64,000 bases of DNA, taken from positions 3,348,001 to 3,412,000 of the forward strand of contig NZ_AP028908.1 in NCBI RefSeq assembly GCF_037076465.1, given 5' to 3'. How positions within the stretch are numbered: position 1 is the first letter of the stretch; each line of letters starts with the position of its first letter. A program made the translations under genes and the position numbers. This DNA comes from Pectobacterium araliae. Lineage in GTDB: Bacteria > Pseudomonadota > Gammaproteobacteria > Enterobacterales > Enterobacteriaceae. A model generated the notes under the pieces. That model was given only the letters and a program-made list of their open reading frames with translations. It did no database searches and was not told the DNA's origin. Shown here one piece after another: positions 8,500-17,088 of the stretch.

Positions 8500-9400
8500 C
8501 TTAACCTATTGAAGCAACGGCCTTTTCAGACGGCGTTTTCAGCCTGTTTAACACCACATTAACCCGAACACCCCGACGCGCACTTTTAGCCCCGGACACG
8601 CTACCGCCACGCTGTGACTTCCCTGTCTGCATAAGCCACATCATAGCAGCGGCGGCAGCCGCTGCCATTAGTCGTTTTGTCTTTCGGGGTTTACCACGGC
8701 AACCCGCACGGCTTCCGCAACTCGTTTGGGGAAGCCGGGCGGGTTCTGCGGGTGCGGGCGGCAAAGAGTCCGCAAGCGTCGGCCTGCGACGCTCTGTTGC
8801 ACGGTGCCGGAGGGAACGGCGGGTTTGCATGACCACGCCACACCGGGGCGGGTAGCGGAAGCTGGCGAGCGGGGAAGGAGCAAGGAGCCTGCCGACTGCG
8901 ACCCCGCGCAGCCAGACGCAGCCGGGCGGGCATAAAGCCGTTAAGCGCCGTGACGAAGGAGCGGCTTCTGCTTTGGGGTTGATGTTGACGTTGGCCGAGG
9001 ATTGACGCCGGAGCCTGCGCCGCCAGGGAAGGCGGCCACACCGTCGGAGCCAGGGAAGCACGCTGATGTTCGCAGCAGAGGGCGAAGCCCTGTGCGCCAC
9101 ACCTTACCCAAGCGCCGAACCCCGGCGGCCAGCCGCACGCCTTTGCCGAAGCAGCCCGCAGCGCGCCCATTGGCTGCCCGGCGCCGACATAATGTGTGTT
9201 ACGCGTGGGATGCGTCCAGCATCTTGCGCGTAATGCCACATTATGTTGAATGACGTTCGGCCAGCAACGTAACAGGAAGAGAGTGATGAAGGTTGGCGCT
9301 GGCCGGGCGACATTTACCGCCGGAGCACCTTAGCTGACCAAGGCAAGAGGTGCGCCACGGACGGCGCGCCTTTTGCCCGGCACCGTACCACGGCCTTGAA
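8500..9400. other. GC-rich region of the mobile unit without a credible gene (copy 1)
   Basis: About 900 bases between the integrase stop and the unit border are visibly more G+C-rich than the surroundings. They are open in several frames at once (up to 199 codons) with Arg/Ala/Pro-rich, low-complexity translations, which is typical of noncoding GC-rich DNA. Many short inverted repeats are visible. It lies downstream of the integrase on the same strand. It may hold a structured RNA, a replication origin or recombinase-binding sites. Its second copy is at 15091-15991. Confidence 0.55.
9188..9252. repeat. Inverted pair of dif-like sites (copy 1)
   Basis: CATAATGTG (9188-9196) and TTACGCG (9199-9205) are mirrored by CGCGTAA (9227-9233) and CACATTATG (9237-9245), giving a long hairpin with small bulges. 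The right arm reads GCGCGTAA-TGCCACA-TTATGTTGAAT. Its last 11 bases match the XerD half of E. coli dif at 10 of 11 positions, and its first part resembles the XerC half. Two inverted dif-like sites are reminiscent of the folded attP of XerCD-using phages. Confidence 0.55.
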
Positions 9401-9409
9401 GAGAGTGAG

Positions 9410-10453
9410 CTACTTTTTCGGGCTGTCCGGCGATGGTGTGGTATCGGTTTTAGCTTTCTTCCGGCGTCGGGCTTTCGGTTTCCGCTCTGCCGGATGCGTC
9501 TTCTCATGCACCTGTTTCAGATGACCGATAGCCACGCGGGTGTATATCTGCGTGGTTTCCAGTTTCTCATGGCCGAGTATCGCCTGGATGTGTCGTGTGT
9601 CCGCGCCCCGCTCCAGCATCTGTGTTGCCATACTGTGCCGGAACACATGACACGCCCCGGCTTTTTTCAGGTGCGCGTCATCCCGTATCGCACGGCCTGC
9701 CAGTATTGTCAGCGTTGACCGTGCCAGCCGCTTGCCCCATATCGTCACGAACAGGTAGCCGCTGTCGTGTTTGGTCGTCAGCCGCGGCCTTACCGCATCC
9801 AGATAGCGCTGTACCCAGACCAGCGCCCGCAGGCCAACCGGCACCACTCTGTCTTTATTCCCCTTGCCTTGTCTGACGACAAGCACCCCGCGCCCCACGT
9901 CCACATCGGCCAGCATCAGCCCGGACAGCTCTGAACGTCTTAGCCCCGTGCTCCACAGCATTTCCAGCACCGCACGGTTACGCAGTCCGGTTAATGTCTC
10001 GGTGTCCTGCGCATCCATCACCGCCTCGGTTTCTTCCTCGCTCAGTATCTGCGCCGGCAGCCGTTTCTCCGCTTTCGGCAGCGTCATCTGTTCTGCGGGG
10101 TTGTACAGGATGTGATGCCGTTGCAGCAGCCAGCGGAACAGCATACGGATAGCCGTCAGGCGGTTAAGCTGCCCACCCTGTGCCAGCGGTTTACCGTCCG
10201 TCTTGCGGTAGCCATGAAGATGCCGCTGATAGCCTTCCAGCACCGACAGGCTCACCTGTGCCGCCTGCGTCAGTCCCCGCTCTTCGCACCACGTCACGAA
10301 CGGGCGCAGCCGTTCACTGTAGGATTCGATTGTGCGCAGGCTGTGGTTCGTCGCGGTCAGGTGTTCAAGATACGCCGTGGTGTACTGGCGTAACGTCTGT
10401 GACAGGCCGCTAAGATAAAGGGCTTCTGGGCTGGGTGGTTTGGGTCGGGTCAT
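9410..10453 (-). CDS. XerC-like tyrosine recombinase (unit copy 1)
   Basis: This 347-aa site-specific recombinase has a SAM-like core-binding domain (about residues 18-120) and a catalytic domain. All catalytic residues are present: R172 (STGLRRSEL), K197 (GKGNKDR), H269 and R272 (HVFRHS), H295 (LGHEKL) and the nucleophile Y304 (TQIYTRV). The C-terminus is an extra basic, proline-rich tail (KPKARRRKKAK). It follows the replication gene after 44 bases on the same strand and is probably cotranscribed with it. It is the obvious enzyme for unit integration at the Rhs site; that role is inferred. Confidence 0.85.
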   Translation of the reverse strand: MTRPKPPSPEALYLSGLSQTLRQYTTAYLEHLTATNHSLRTIESYSERLRPFVTWCEERGLTQAAQVSLSVLEGYQRHLHGYRKTDGKPLAQGGQLNRLTAIRMLFRWLLQRHHILYNPAEQMTLPKAEKRLPAQILSEEETEAVMDAQDTETLTGLRNRAVLEMLWSTGLRRSELSGLMLADVDVGRGVLVVRQGKGNKDRVVPVGLRALVWVQRYLDAVRPRLTTKHDSGYLFVTIWGKRLARSTLTILAGRAIRDDAHLKKAGACHVFRHSMATQMLERGADTRHIQAILGHEKLETTQIYTRVAIGHLKQVHEKTHPAERKPKARRRKKAKTDTTPSPDSPKK

Positions 10454-10497
10454 GGCGGCGCGTCCTGCGGAGTGAGGGGAAGAAGCAGATAAGGGAA

Positions 10498-13392
10498 CTA
10501 CGGTACGATGGGTTTATCCTGTGTCGCCGGAACAGGGCTTTTGCCGTTAACCCGACCGGATGGCGCAGACCCCTTGCCAGCACTGGCTTTAACAGCGATT
10601 GCCTTGTCCGACCGACCACCGACTGCACCCCGACCAGAGGCCGACCGTTTTTCACTTACCCCCGACCGGACGGCGTCGTAGTTACCTTTCTCTGACGTTT
10701 TTACTGTTTTCGCTGGCGTTTCCGGCACGTCGATAAGCCCGCACAGGTGCGCGTTATCCGCCTGTGCATCACCGTCAAACAGCAGTTCATAACAGAACGT
10801 CAGCCCCCGCTTGTACAGCATCAGGTATTCCAGTTCAACCAGTCGGGCAAGATGGATTTTCAGTTGCGTATCGCCCCACTGCACGGCGTCCCGTAGCTGT
10901 TTGCGGGTGAAGTGGTATTCCGCTTTCGGCTGACAACTGTCTTTTACCCATTGCTGTATCAGCAGCAACAGCTTCCGCGTCTGTGGCGGCATCTCGTCCA
11001 GTGTGCGACCAAGGATTTCATGCGCCAGTTTATTGGCCAGCACGATATCTGACCGCTCAACCTCGATATACTCGATAACCTGTCCACGATGCTCTACCGT
11101 CTTCACTTCCCGCTGGTACTGGTGCAACAGCGCGATAGACTGGATTAACGTCAGGTATTTCATATGGTCACGGCGAGTACGGGTTTTATCACTCAGGAAC
11201 GTCAACTGGCTGGCGAACGGATTGACCACTTTAAGCGGACGTAACAGCCGCTGCGCGTTCTGGTGCAGTTCCGTCAGATAGCCTTTCTCGTTCTCCATCA
11301 GCAGCCCTTCCAGCGTCTGCTTGTGCCGCTGCAACGCATGGATTGCTTCCGTCTGTTCGCGGGATTCGTTCACGGTAAGCACAAGGCAACGGTTTAACAG
11401 CTCTTCATCCACATCGATGGCCGTGGTCGTTAACATCAGCATCACCGGGCCTTTTACCGTGTACTGCTTGGTCACCAGATTGCCTGTAGCATCATCCTTA
11501 CCCGTACTGGCGATGGTCAGTTCGCCGTCGCTCTGCAACAGCTTCAGCGCATACGCCGCCTGCCGTACCCCCTCCTCTTCCGCGATGGCGAGGATTTTAT
11601 GCTGGAGATTGGTTTCACCCAGATAGAACAGGCTCTGGCCTGTCATCGCGCTGTACTGTAAGCGCTCTTCCGGCGGGATAAGGTTCAGCACTGCATCCAT
11701 CAACGAGGATTTGCCCGCCGCCGAACTGCTCTGGATTAACACCGCTAACGGCCTGTCCAGCTTGCGCGACACCGCCGCCAGATAACCCGCCACCAAGTTG
11801 GTTGATTCGCCGACCACGCCACACGCCGCAAGGTCATCCGTCAGCCTGCCGATAAGATTCGGGTCACGCAGCAACGCCAGCGCCGCATCCCGCTGTTCAT
11901 CGGTAATATCCTGTGTGATTTCACCGCTCGTTTCCGGCTGGCTCAGATGCGTTTCCAGTGCCAGCAGCACACGGCCTAAGCGCTGTTTGATGTCACTTTC
12001 AGCCAGCCCCAGCTCTGACGCAGCCAGCCGCGCATACCCCGCCCGTGAACGGGCGCTCATCATATCCACGCTGTCCGCGAACACCACGCCGCTTTCCGTG
12101 TCCAGCACCTGCGCGTTCACCTTCATCACGCCGCTGCCCGCTTTCACTGACGTCATGCCCCGGATGCGCCATTGCTGACCGGACAGCGCTATCTCAACCT
12201 CACTATTCGGCAACGCTTCAACCACAACCCCGGCGGCTAAAGAGGTGGCGGGTTGAGACGGGTTTTCAGGCTGTGGCTCAGCGTCTTTTTCAGGCTCTGC
12301 ACTGACTGTTTCCCCCATCGGTAACGCCCCGTCAACCAGTAACCCGAACGCCGCTTCCGGTTCAGCCACACTGCACAGATAGCCGTTCGCATCCATCCCC
12401 GACGGGAACACCACGCGGAACGGCGCGATGCCCTCAGCGACCAAGGACGCAGCCAGCTTTACCGCCCCTTCATCCCCTGCCGCGTCGTTATCGAACGCGA
12501 TAAGCACCTGTTTCACACCGTGGCGGATAACCGCTTGGCGCATCTCCTCCGTGAACCCGTTCACCCCATACGCCGCCGTCACGTTGCGGTAGCCTGACAC
12601 CCAGAACGACATCGCATCGATAAATGATTCACACAGGATGACCGTTTTACTCGCCACTAACGCCTGCTCGTTCCACACCCCGCCATGAGCGCCCGGCAGA
12701 TACAGATGATTCGGCGTTCCGGCACGCAGACGGTCACCCACTTTGCGCCCGTACAGTTCCCGCACCTGACCGTGCATATCGATAACCGGAACGACTAACG
12801 ACCCCGCCAGATGTTCATGCCCGGATGAGCGCAGCACCCCGATGACCTGCAACTGGCTGCGAACGGTGGCCCCGTCTTTCAGTTTGCTCGACGGCAGACG
12901 ATAGCCCAACGTCCGGTTAGCGAACCCCAGTTTAAAGGCAGCGACTAACTCAGGATGATTCAGGCGACGCTTTTCCAGATAGGCGATGGCCTCCGGCGCA
13001 TTGAGCAACGTATGGTGATAGAACTCAACCACGCGGCTAAGCAGCTCCTGCCTTTCCTGTTCATTAGCGATATCCGACACAGGCGGCAACGGGGCGGCGA
13101 CTGGCACGCTACCCAGTTCCCCCCGCAGCCTATCGACCGCATGAGGCAGGCTCAGTCCTTCCGTCTTCATCACCCAGTCCAGCACCGAGCCGCCTGCATC
13201 ACAGCCGAAGCAGTGATACAGGTTCTTCTCCGGTGAGATAACACACGATGGCGTGTTTTCCTGATGGAACGGACACAGCACCGCATAGTCCTTACCGCGC
13301 TTCACCACCTTTCTTCCCTGACCACGCACCACCTCAACCAGTGACACGGCGGCTTTCAGGTGCTGCAACTCAGATTCGGGGATGCGTGCCAT
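10498..13392 (-). CDS. CHC2/Toprim primase-like protein with ATPase domain (unit copy 1)
   Basis: This 964-aa multidomain replication protein begins with a DnaG-type CHC2 zinc finger (C40, H43, C61, C64). A Toprim catalytic core follows (E255 in ILCESFIDA; D301 and D303 in IAFDNDAAGDEG). After a linker rich in Glu and Pro comes a P-loop ATPase part with Walker A SSSAAGKSS (555-563) and a Walker B-like ILAIAEEEG (600-608). The C-terminus is a predicted winged-helix-like segment and a disordered, Ser/Gly/Lys-rich tail. It combines primase and helicase-like functions, as in satellite elements such as P4, though the domains differ from P4 alpha. AGGAG precedes the ATG. A divergent Xre regulator shares its promoter region. 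Confidence 0.82.
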   Translation of the reverse strand: MARIPESELQHLKAAVSLVEVVRGQGRKVVKRGKDYAVLCPFHQENTPSCVISPEKNLYHCFGCDAGGSVLDWVMKTEGLSLPHAVDRLRGELGSVPVAAPLPPVSDIANEQERQELLSRVVEFYHHTLLNAPEAIAYLEKRRLNHPELVAAFKLGFANRTLGYRLPSSKLKDGATVRSQLQVIGVLRSSGHEHLAGSLVVPVIDMHGQVRELYGRKVGDRLRAGTPNHLYLPGAHGGVWNEQALVASKTVILCESFIDAMSFWVSGYRNVTAAYGVNGFTEEMRQAVIRHGVKQVLIAFDNDAAGDEGAVKLAASLVAEGIAPFRVVFPSGMDANGYLCSVAEPEAAFGLLVDGALPMGETVSAEPEKDAEPQPENPSQPATSLAAGVVVEALPNSEVEIALSGQQWRIRGMTSVKAGSGVMKVNAQVLDTESGVVFADSVDMMSARSRAGYARLAASELGLAESDIKQRLGRVLLALETHLSQPETSGEITQDITDEQRDAALALLRDPNLIGRLTDDLAACGVVGESTNLVAGYLAAVSRKLDRPLAVLIQSSSAAGKSSLMDAVLNLIPPEERLQYSAMTGQSLFYLGETNLQHKILAIAEEEGVRQAAYALKLLQSDGELTIASTGKDDATGNLVTKQYTVKGPVMLMLTTTAIDVDEELLNRCLVLTVNESREQTEAIHALQRHKQTLEGLLMENEKGYLTELHQNAQRLLRPLKVVNPFASQLTFLSDKTRTRRDHMKYLTLIQSIALLHQYQREVKTVEHRGQVIEYIEVERSDIVLANKLAHEILGRTLDEMPPQTRKLLLLIQQWVKDSCQPKAEYHFTRKQLRDAVQWGDTQLKIHLARLVELEYLMLYKRGLTFCYELLFDGDAQADNAHLCGLIDVPETPAKTVKTSEKGNYDAVRSGVSEKRSASGRGAVGGRSDKAIAVKASAGKGSAPSGRVNGKSPVPATQDKPIVP

Positions 13393-13505
13393 ATCGGGAA
13401 CTCCTGTAAATACCTGTCAATAGGGTCTGGGTAAAAATAACTCGACAAGTATATACATCAGCTAGTAGTATTTACAACAGTATAATGTAAAACATGGAGT
13501 AGATT
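13393..13505. promoter_or_regulatory. Divergent promoter region between replication gene and Xre regulator (copy 1)
   Basis: A good -10 box TATAAT (13481-13486) serves the rightward regulator gene. On the minus strand TTGTAA and TATACT, separated by 18 bases, form a plausible promoter for the replication-integrase operon. The two overlap, so the regulator could control both. Specific operator bases cannot be named. Confidence 0.5.
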
Positions 13506-13916
13506 ATGGTCATCAGGTCACAAAGGATTTCAGGTAAAACGACTATGGCCGCACCGATAAGCAATGAAGAACAGGTATTTATCACTGAGCTGGGTAAGCG
13601 GATAACCTCGCTAAGGAAAGACGCAGGGATGACACAGACGCAGGTTGCACAGGCGCTGAACGTCTCCCAGCAGGCCGTACAGGCATGGGAAGCAGGAAGG
13701 CGACGCATACAGATTTCCATACTCCCAGCCGTGGCGAGAGTGTTATCAGTTTCTCTTGAGGATTTACTCGGCGAGGAAGCGGAGAAGGCCGCCCGTAAAC
13801 GTGGCCCGATGCCAAAATGGCAACAGCTTATTGAAGAGATAGACAGTTTGCCCAAGGCAAAACAGAAGATGATTTCGGAGATGTTAAGCGCCCTGATTGC
13901 TCAGGCGCGTAACTGA
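13506..13916 (+). CDS. Xre-type HTH regulator (unit copy 1)
   Basis: The 136-aa protein has a helix-turn-helix domain at about residues 28-85 (LGKRITSLRKDAGMTQTQVAQALNVSQQAVQAWEAG, read in parts, then VARVLSVSLEDLLG). A C-terminal helix (KAKQKMISEMLSALIAQ) may dimerise. It is transcribed away from the replication gene. I kept the ATG at 13506 because GGAG lies six bases upstream; an alternative ATG at 13545 would give a product starting MAAPIS. It probably represses the divergent replication-integrase operon and controls element mobility; this is an inference from position. Confidence 0.8.
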   Translation: MVIRSQRISGKTTMAAPISNEEQVFITELGKRITSLRKDAGMTQTQVAQALNVSQQAVQAWEAGRRRIQISILPAVARVLSVSLEDLLGEEAEKAARKRGPMPKWQQLIEEIDSLPKAKQKMISEMLSALIAQARN

Positions 13917-13994
13917 CGGATAAATAACGCGGCGAAGATGAGTTCGCACCTCACCCACGCCGCTCACCACAAGCAACTAACAGGAGTAGTTACT

Positions 13995-14219
13995 ATGGCT
14001 AAGGCACATTCTAAGTCAGACGTCACACTTAATAAACCCGCCAGAACAGAGCGTTACTACACCGTGGGATACGCATCGCACAACGGCAAGCCCAACCCGC
14101 CCTCCGCCATCAACCTGAAAGGCCGCTGGCTGGAAGAGTCCGGCTTTATCACCGGGATGCCCGTTACCGTCACGGTGGAAAGAGGCAGGATTATTATTGA
14201 GACGCAGATTAATTTATAG
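13995..14219 (+). CDS. SymE-like protein (unit copy 1)
   Basis: The 74-aa product resembles SymE, an AbrB-fold-derived toxin-like protein of a type I system: INLKGRWLEESGFITGMPVTV and VERGRIIIETQINL correspond to the SymE core LKGQWLEAAGFATG. The start at 13995 is chosen because AGGAG stands eight bases upstream; an upstream ATG at 13938 has no ribosome-binding site. It is shorter than E. coli SymE (113 aa), lacking the C-terminal extension. SymE-like genes are frequent next to enterobacterial rhs toxin-immunity modules. It is convergent with the immunity gene and shares a bidirectional terminator with it. Confidence 0.75.
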   Translation: MAKAHSKSDVTLNKPARTERYYTVGYASHNGKPNPPSAINLKGRWLEESGFITGMPVTVTVERGRIIIETQINL

Positions 14220-14240
14220 CGGCTGACCGCTAATAAAATA

Positions 14241-14278
14241 AAAAGCCGGAAGGATCGTGAGATCGCCTCCGGCTTTTA
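14241..14278. terminator. Bidirectional terminator (copy 1)
   Basis: AAAAGCCGGA pairs with TCCGGCTTTT, giving A/T runs on both sides of a GC stem. It ends both the symE-like gene and the convergent immunity gene. Confidence 0.8.
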
Positions 14279-14279
14279 T

Positions 14280-14651
14280 TTATTTTATTTTAACTTCCCA
14301 AGATGAACTATCGAAGACATTAATTATCGCAAAACAATTAGTTAAATTATCAACATCAACATCAACATATGATAATAGATCAGGACTAGCCACTATAAAA
14401 AATGTCTTTATATCATCTAGATGATTAGCTAATAGTTTCACTTCATCCCACGTCATTTCTAGTCCGTATTCTTTCGATAAAACCAACTCTTCAAAGTCAG
14501 GCATAGACAAGCCATAGAATGCACAACCTATCGCATCGATTTCATACAGATACCAATTCCAATTGTTATCAGGGATTTTTTTTATTAGATCATTTAGCTG
14601 CAACTTAATATTTTCGTGAGAAAACATTTTACCCATTTCAACTCTCATCAT
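14280..14651 (-). CDS. Immunity protein for Rhs tip A (copy 1)
   Basis: This acidic protein of 123 aa or slightly less has no family I recognise. It is rich in Asp and aromatic residues ([19 protein letters not shown]). Its ATG overlaps the stop of the tip A reading frame as ATGA, the usual coupling of an Rhs tip with its immunity gene; MGKMF a few codons later is an alternative start. This copy sits behind a coreless tip A, so it may be expressed only from internal promoters. It is identical to the copy at 20871. Confidence 0.7.
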   Translation of the reverse strand: MMRVEMGKMFSHENIKLQLNDLIKKIPDNNWNWYLYEIDAIGCAFYGLSMPDFEELVLSKEYGLEMTWDEVKLLANHLDDIKTFFIVASPDLLSYVDVDVDNLTNCFAIINVFDSSSWEVKIK

Positions 14652-15050
14652 GGATACTCCAGTGGCTTAGCTGGCCCATGTTGAAGTGTTCCTCCAGTCG
14701 GGTTAGGGATAAAATCATGCTGGTGAGGATTAGGGTGATTACCTGGGCGACCATGATCTGTAAAATCTATATCTCTCTTAGGTACAAGTTTTCCATTGTC
14801 ATCGTATCCCCATTCCCTACCTTGAAGATAATCACCTTTCCTACCCTTCTTCATTCCCAACTGAGTATGAGGAGCATCAACATCAGGGACAGGATTCCCA
14901 TGTTTGTCTCTGGGTAAGGATCTATTTTTATAAGACTCGTCAGTTTTATCTTTCCCGCCTTCTTTCGGCGTCAACCCCAACGGGTCAACCCATTCTAATG
15001 GGTTATGAACATAACCTTGAGGCCGGATTCCCCCAAGTAAACCTATCGGG
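14648..15050 (-). pseudogene. Coreless copy of Rhs tip A
   Basis: This is identical to the last 134 codons of the intact rhs gene, from P-I-G-L-L-G-G to the stop. Upstream is element DNA with an in-frame stop ten codons before the D-P-I-G motif, and no ATG or strong start is present. It is therefore a silent toxin tip, delivered by the unit but separated from the core by the second unit. Confidence 0.8.
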
Positions 15051-15057
15051 TCATAGG
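15042..15057. other. Unit/unit junction, att-like palindrome (J2)
   Basis: CCTAT-CGGGTC-ATAGG, with the same arms as at 8451 but a spacer of the tip A type. A circularised unit would carry exactly this site. Confidence 0.7.
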
Positions 15058-15090
15058 GACGATCCCGACACGGTCGTACTTTTTAGCGCA

Positions 15091-15991
15091 CTTAACCTAT
15101 TGAAGCAACGGCCTTTTCAGACGGCGTTTTCAGCCTGTTTAACACCACATTAACCCGAACACCCCGACGCGCACTTTTAGCCCCGGACACGCTACCGCCA
15201 CGCTGTGACTTCCCTGTCTGCATAAGCCACATCATAGCAGCGGCGGCAGCCGCTGCCATTAGTCGTTTTGTCTTTCGGGGTTTACCACGGCAACCCGCAC
15301 GGCTTCCGCAACTCGTTTGGGGAAGCCGGGCGGGTTCTGCGGGTGCGGGCGGCAAAGAGTCCGCAAGCGTCGGCCTGCGACGCTCTGTTGCACGGTGCCG
15401 GAGGGAACGGCGGGTTTGCATGACCACGCCACACCGGGGCGGGTAGCGGAAGCTGGCGAGCGGGGAAGGAGCAAGGAGCCTGCCGACTGCGACCCCGCGC
15501 AGCCAGACGCAGCCGGGCGGGCATAAAGCCGTTAAGCGCCGTGACGAAGGAGCGGCTTCTGCTTTGGGGTTGATGTTGACGTTGGCCGAGGATTGACGCC
15601 GGAGCCTGCGCCGCCAGGGAAGGCGGCCACACCGTCGGAGCCAGGGAAGCACGCTGATGTTCGCAGCAGAGGGCGAAGCCCTGTGCGCCACACCTTACCC
15701 AAGCGCCGAACCCCGGCGGCCAGCCGCACGCCTTTGCCGAAGCAGCCCGCAGCGCGCCCATTGGCTGCCCGGCGCCGACATAATGTGTGTTACGCGTGGG
15801 ATGCGTCCAGCATCTTGCGCGTAATGCCACATTATGTTGAATGACGTTCGGCCAGCAACGTAACAGGAAGAGAGTGATGAAGGTTGGCGCTGGCCGGGCG
15901 ACATTTACCGCCGGAGCACCTTAGCTGACCAAGGCAAGAGGTGCGCCACGGACGGCGCGCCTTTTGCCCGGCACCGTACCACGGCCTTGAA
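15091..15991. other. GC-rich region of the mobile unit (copy 2)
   Basis: Same as 8500-9400. Here it separates the integrase from the coreless tip A. Confidence 0.55.
15779..15843. repeat. Inverted pair of dif-like sites (copy 2)
   Basis: Identical to the hairpin at 9188-9252. Confidence 0.55.
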
Positions 15992-16000
15992 GAGAGTGAG

Positions 16001-17044
16001 CTACTTTTTCGGGCTGTCCGGCGATGGTGTGGTATCGGTTTTAGCTTTCTTCCGGCGTCGGGCTTTCGGTTTCCGCTCTGCCGGATGCGTCTTCTCATGC
16101 ACCTGTTTCAGATGACCGATAGCCACGCGGGTGTATATCTGCGTGGTTTCCAGTTTCTCATGGCCGAGTATCGCCTGGATGTGTCGTGTGTCCGCGCCCC
16201 GCTCCAGCATCTGTGTTGCCATACTGTGCCGGAACACATGACACGCCCCGGCTTTTTTCAGGTGCGCGTCATCCCGTATCGCACGGCCTGCCAGTATTGT
16301 CAGCGTTGACCGTGCCAGCCGCTTGCCCCATATCGTCACGAACAGGTAGCCGCTGTCGTGTTTGGTCGTCAGCCGCGGCCTTACCGCATCCAGATAGCGC
16401 TGTACCCAGACCAGCGCCCGCAGGCCAACCGGCACCACTCTGTCTTTATTCCCCTTGCCTTGTCTGACGACAAGCACCCCGCGCCCCACGTCCACATCGG
16501 CCAGCATCAGCCCGGACAGCTCTGAACGTCTTAGCCCCGTGCTCCACAGCATTTCCAGCACCGCACGGTTACGCAGTCCGGTTAATGTCTCGGTGTCCTG
16601 CGCATCCATCACCGCCTCGGTTTCTTCCTCGCTCAGTATCTGCGCCGGCAGCCGTTTCTCCGCTTTCGGCAGCGTCATCTGTTCTGCGGGGTTGTACAGG
16701 ATGTGATGCCGTTGCAGCAGCCAGCGGAACAGCATACGGATAGCCGTCAGGCGGTTAAGCTGCCCACCCTGTGCCAGCGGTTTACCGTCCGTCTTGCGGT
16801 AGCCATGAAGATGCCGCTGATAGCCTTCCAGCACCGACAGGCTCACCTGTGCCGCCTGCGTCAGTCCCCGCTCTTCGCACCACGTCACGAACGGGCGCAG
16901 CCGTTCACTGTAGGATTCGATTGTGCGCAGGCTGTGGTTCGTCGCGGTCAGGTGTTCAAGATACGCCGTGGTGTACTGGCGTAACGTCTGTGACAGGCCG
17001 CTAAGATAAAGGGCTTCTGGGCTGGGTGGTTTGGGTCGGGTCAT
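16001..17044 (-). CDS. XerC-like tyrosine recombinase (unit copy 2)
   Basis: Identical in sequence to the recombinase at 9410, with an intact R-K-H-R-H-Y catalytic set. Since both copies are undamaged, recombination may still be active in this strain. Confidence 0.85.
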   Translation of the reverse strand: MTRPKPPSPEALYLSGLSQTLRQYTTAYLEHLTATNHSLRTIESYSERLRPFVTWCEERGLTQAAQVSLSVLEGYQRHLHGYRKTDGKPLAQGGQLNRLTAIRMLFRWLLQRHHILYNPAEQMTLPKAEKRLPAQILSEEETEAVMDAQDTETLTGLRNRAVLEMLWSTGLRRSELSGLMLADVDVGRGVLVVRQGKGNKDRVVPVGLRALVWVQRYLDAVRPRLTTKHDSGYLFVTIWGKRLARSTLTILAGRAIRDDAHLKKAGACHVFRHSMATQMLERGADTRHIQAILGHEKLETTQIYTRVAIGHLKQVHEKTHPAERKPKARRRKKAKTDTTPSPDSPKK

Positions 17045-17088
17045 GGCGGCGCGTCCTGCGGAGTGAGGGGAAGAAGCAGATAAGGGAA

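Larger units (their letters stand above)
8460..15052 (-). mobile_element. 6.6-kb Rhs-tip-carrying integrative unit, copy 1
   Basis: The sequence 8460-15052 is repeated at 15051-21643 with a period of exactly 6591 bases. All encoded proteins are identical in the two copies. In rhs direction the unit contains the last Rhs-core codons and tip A, immunity gene, symE-like gene (opposite strand), Xre regulator (opposite strand), CHC2/Toprim replication protein, XerC-like integrase and a GC-rich noncoding stretch. The borders sit in the D-P-I-G codons of Rhs. A tyrosine recombinase, its own replication protein and precise borders indicate a mobile element. Treating the toxin tip and immunity gene as its cargo is an inference from the repeat period. 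Confidence 0.75.

Noticed and set aside
8501..9239. Long minus-strand frames (199 and 182 codons) and others in the GC-rich block, and their copies at 15092-15830
   Set aside because: Several frames are open at once, the products are Arg/Ala/Pro-rich without family features, and no ribosome-binding sites are seen; this is what GC-rich noncoding DNA gives.
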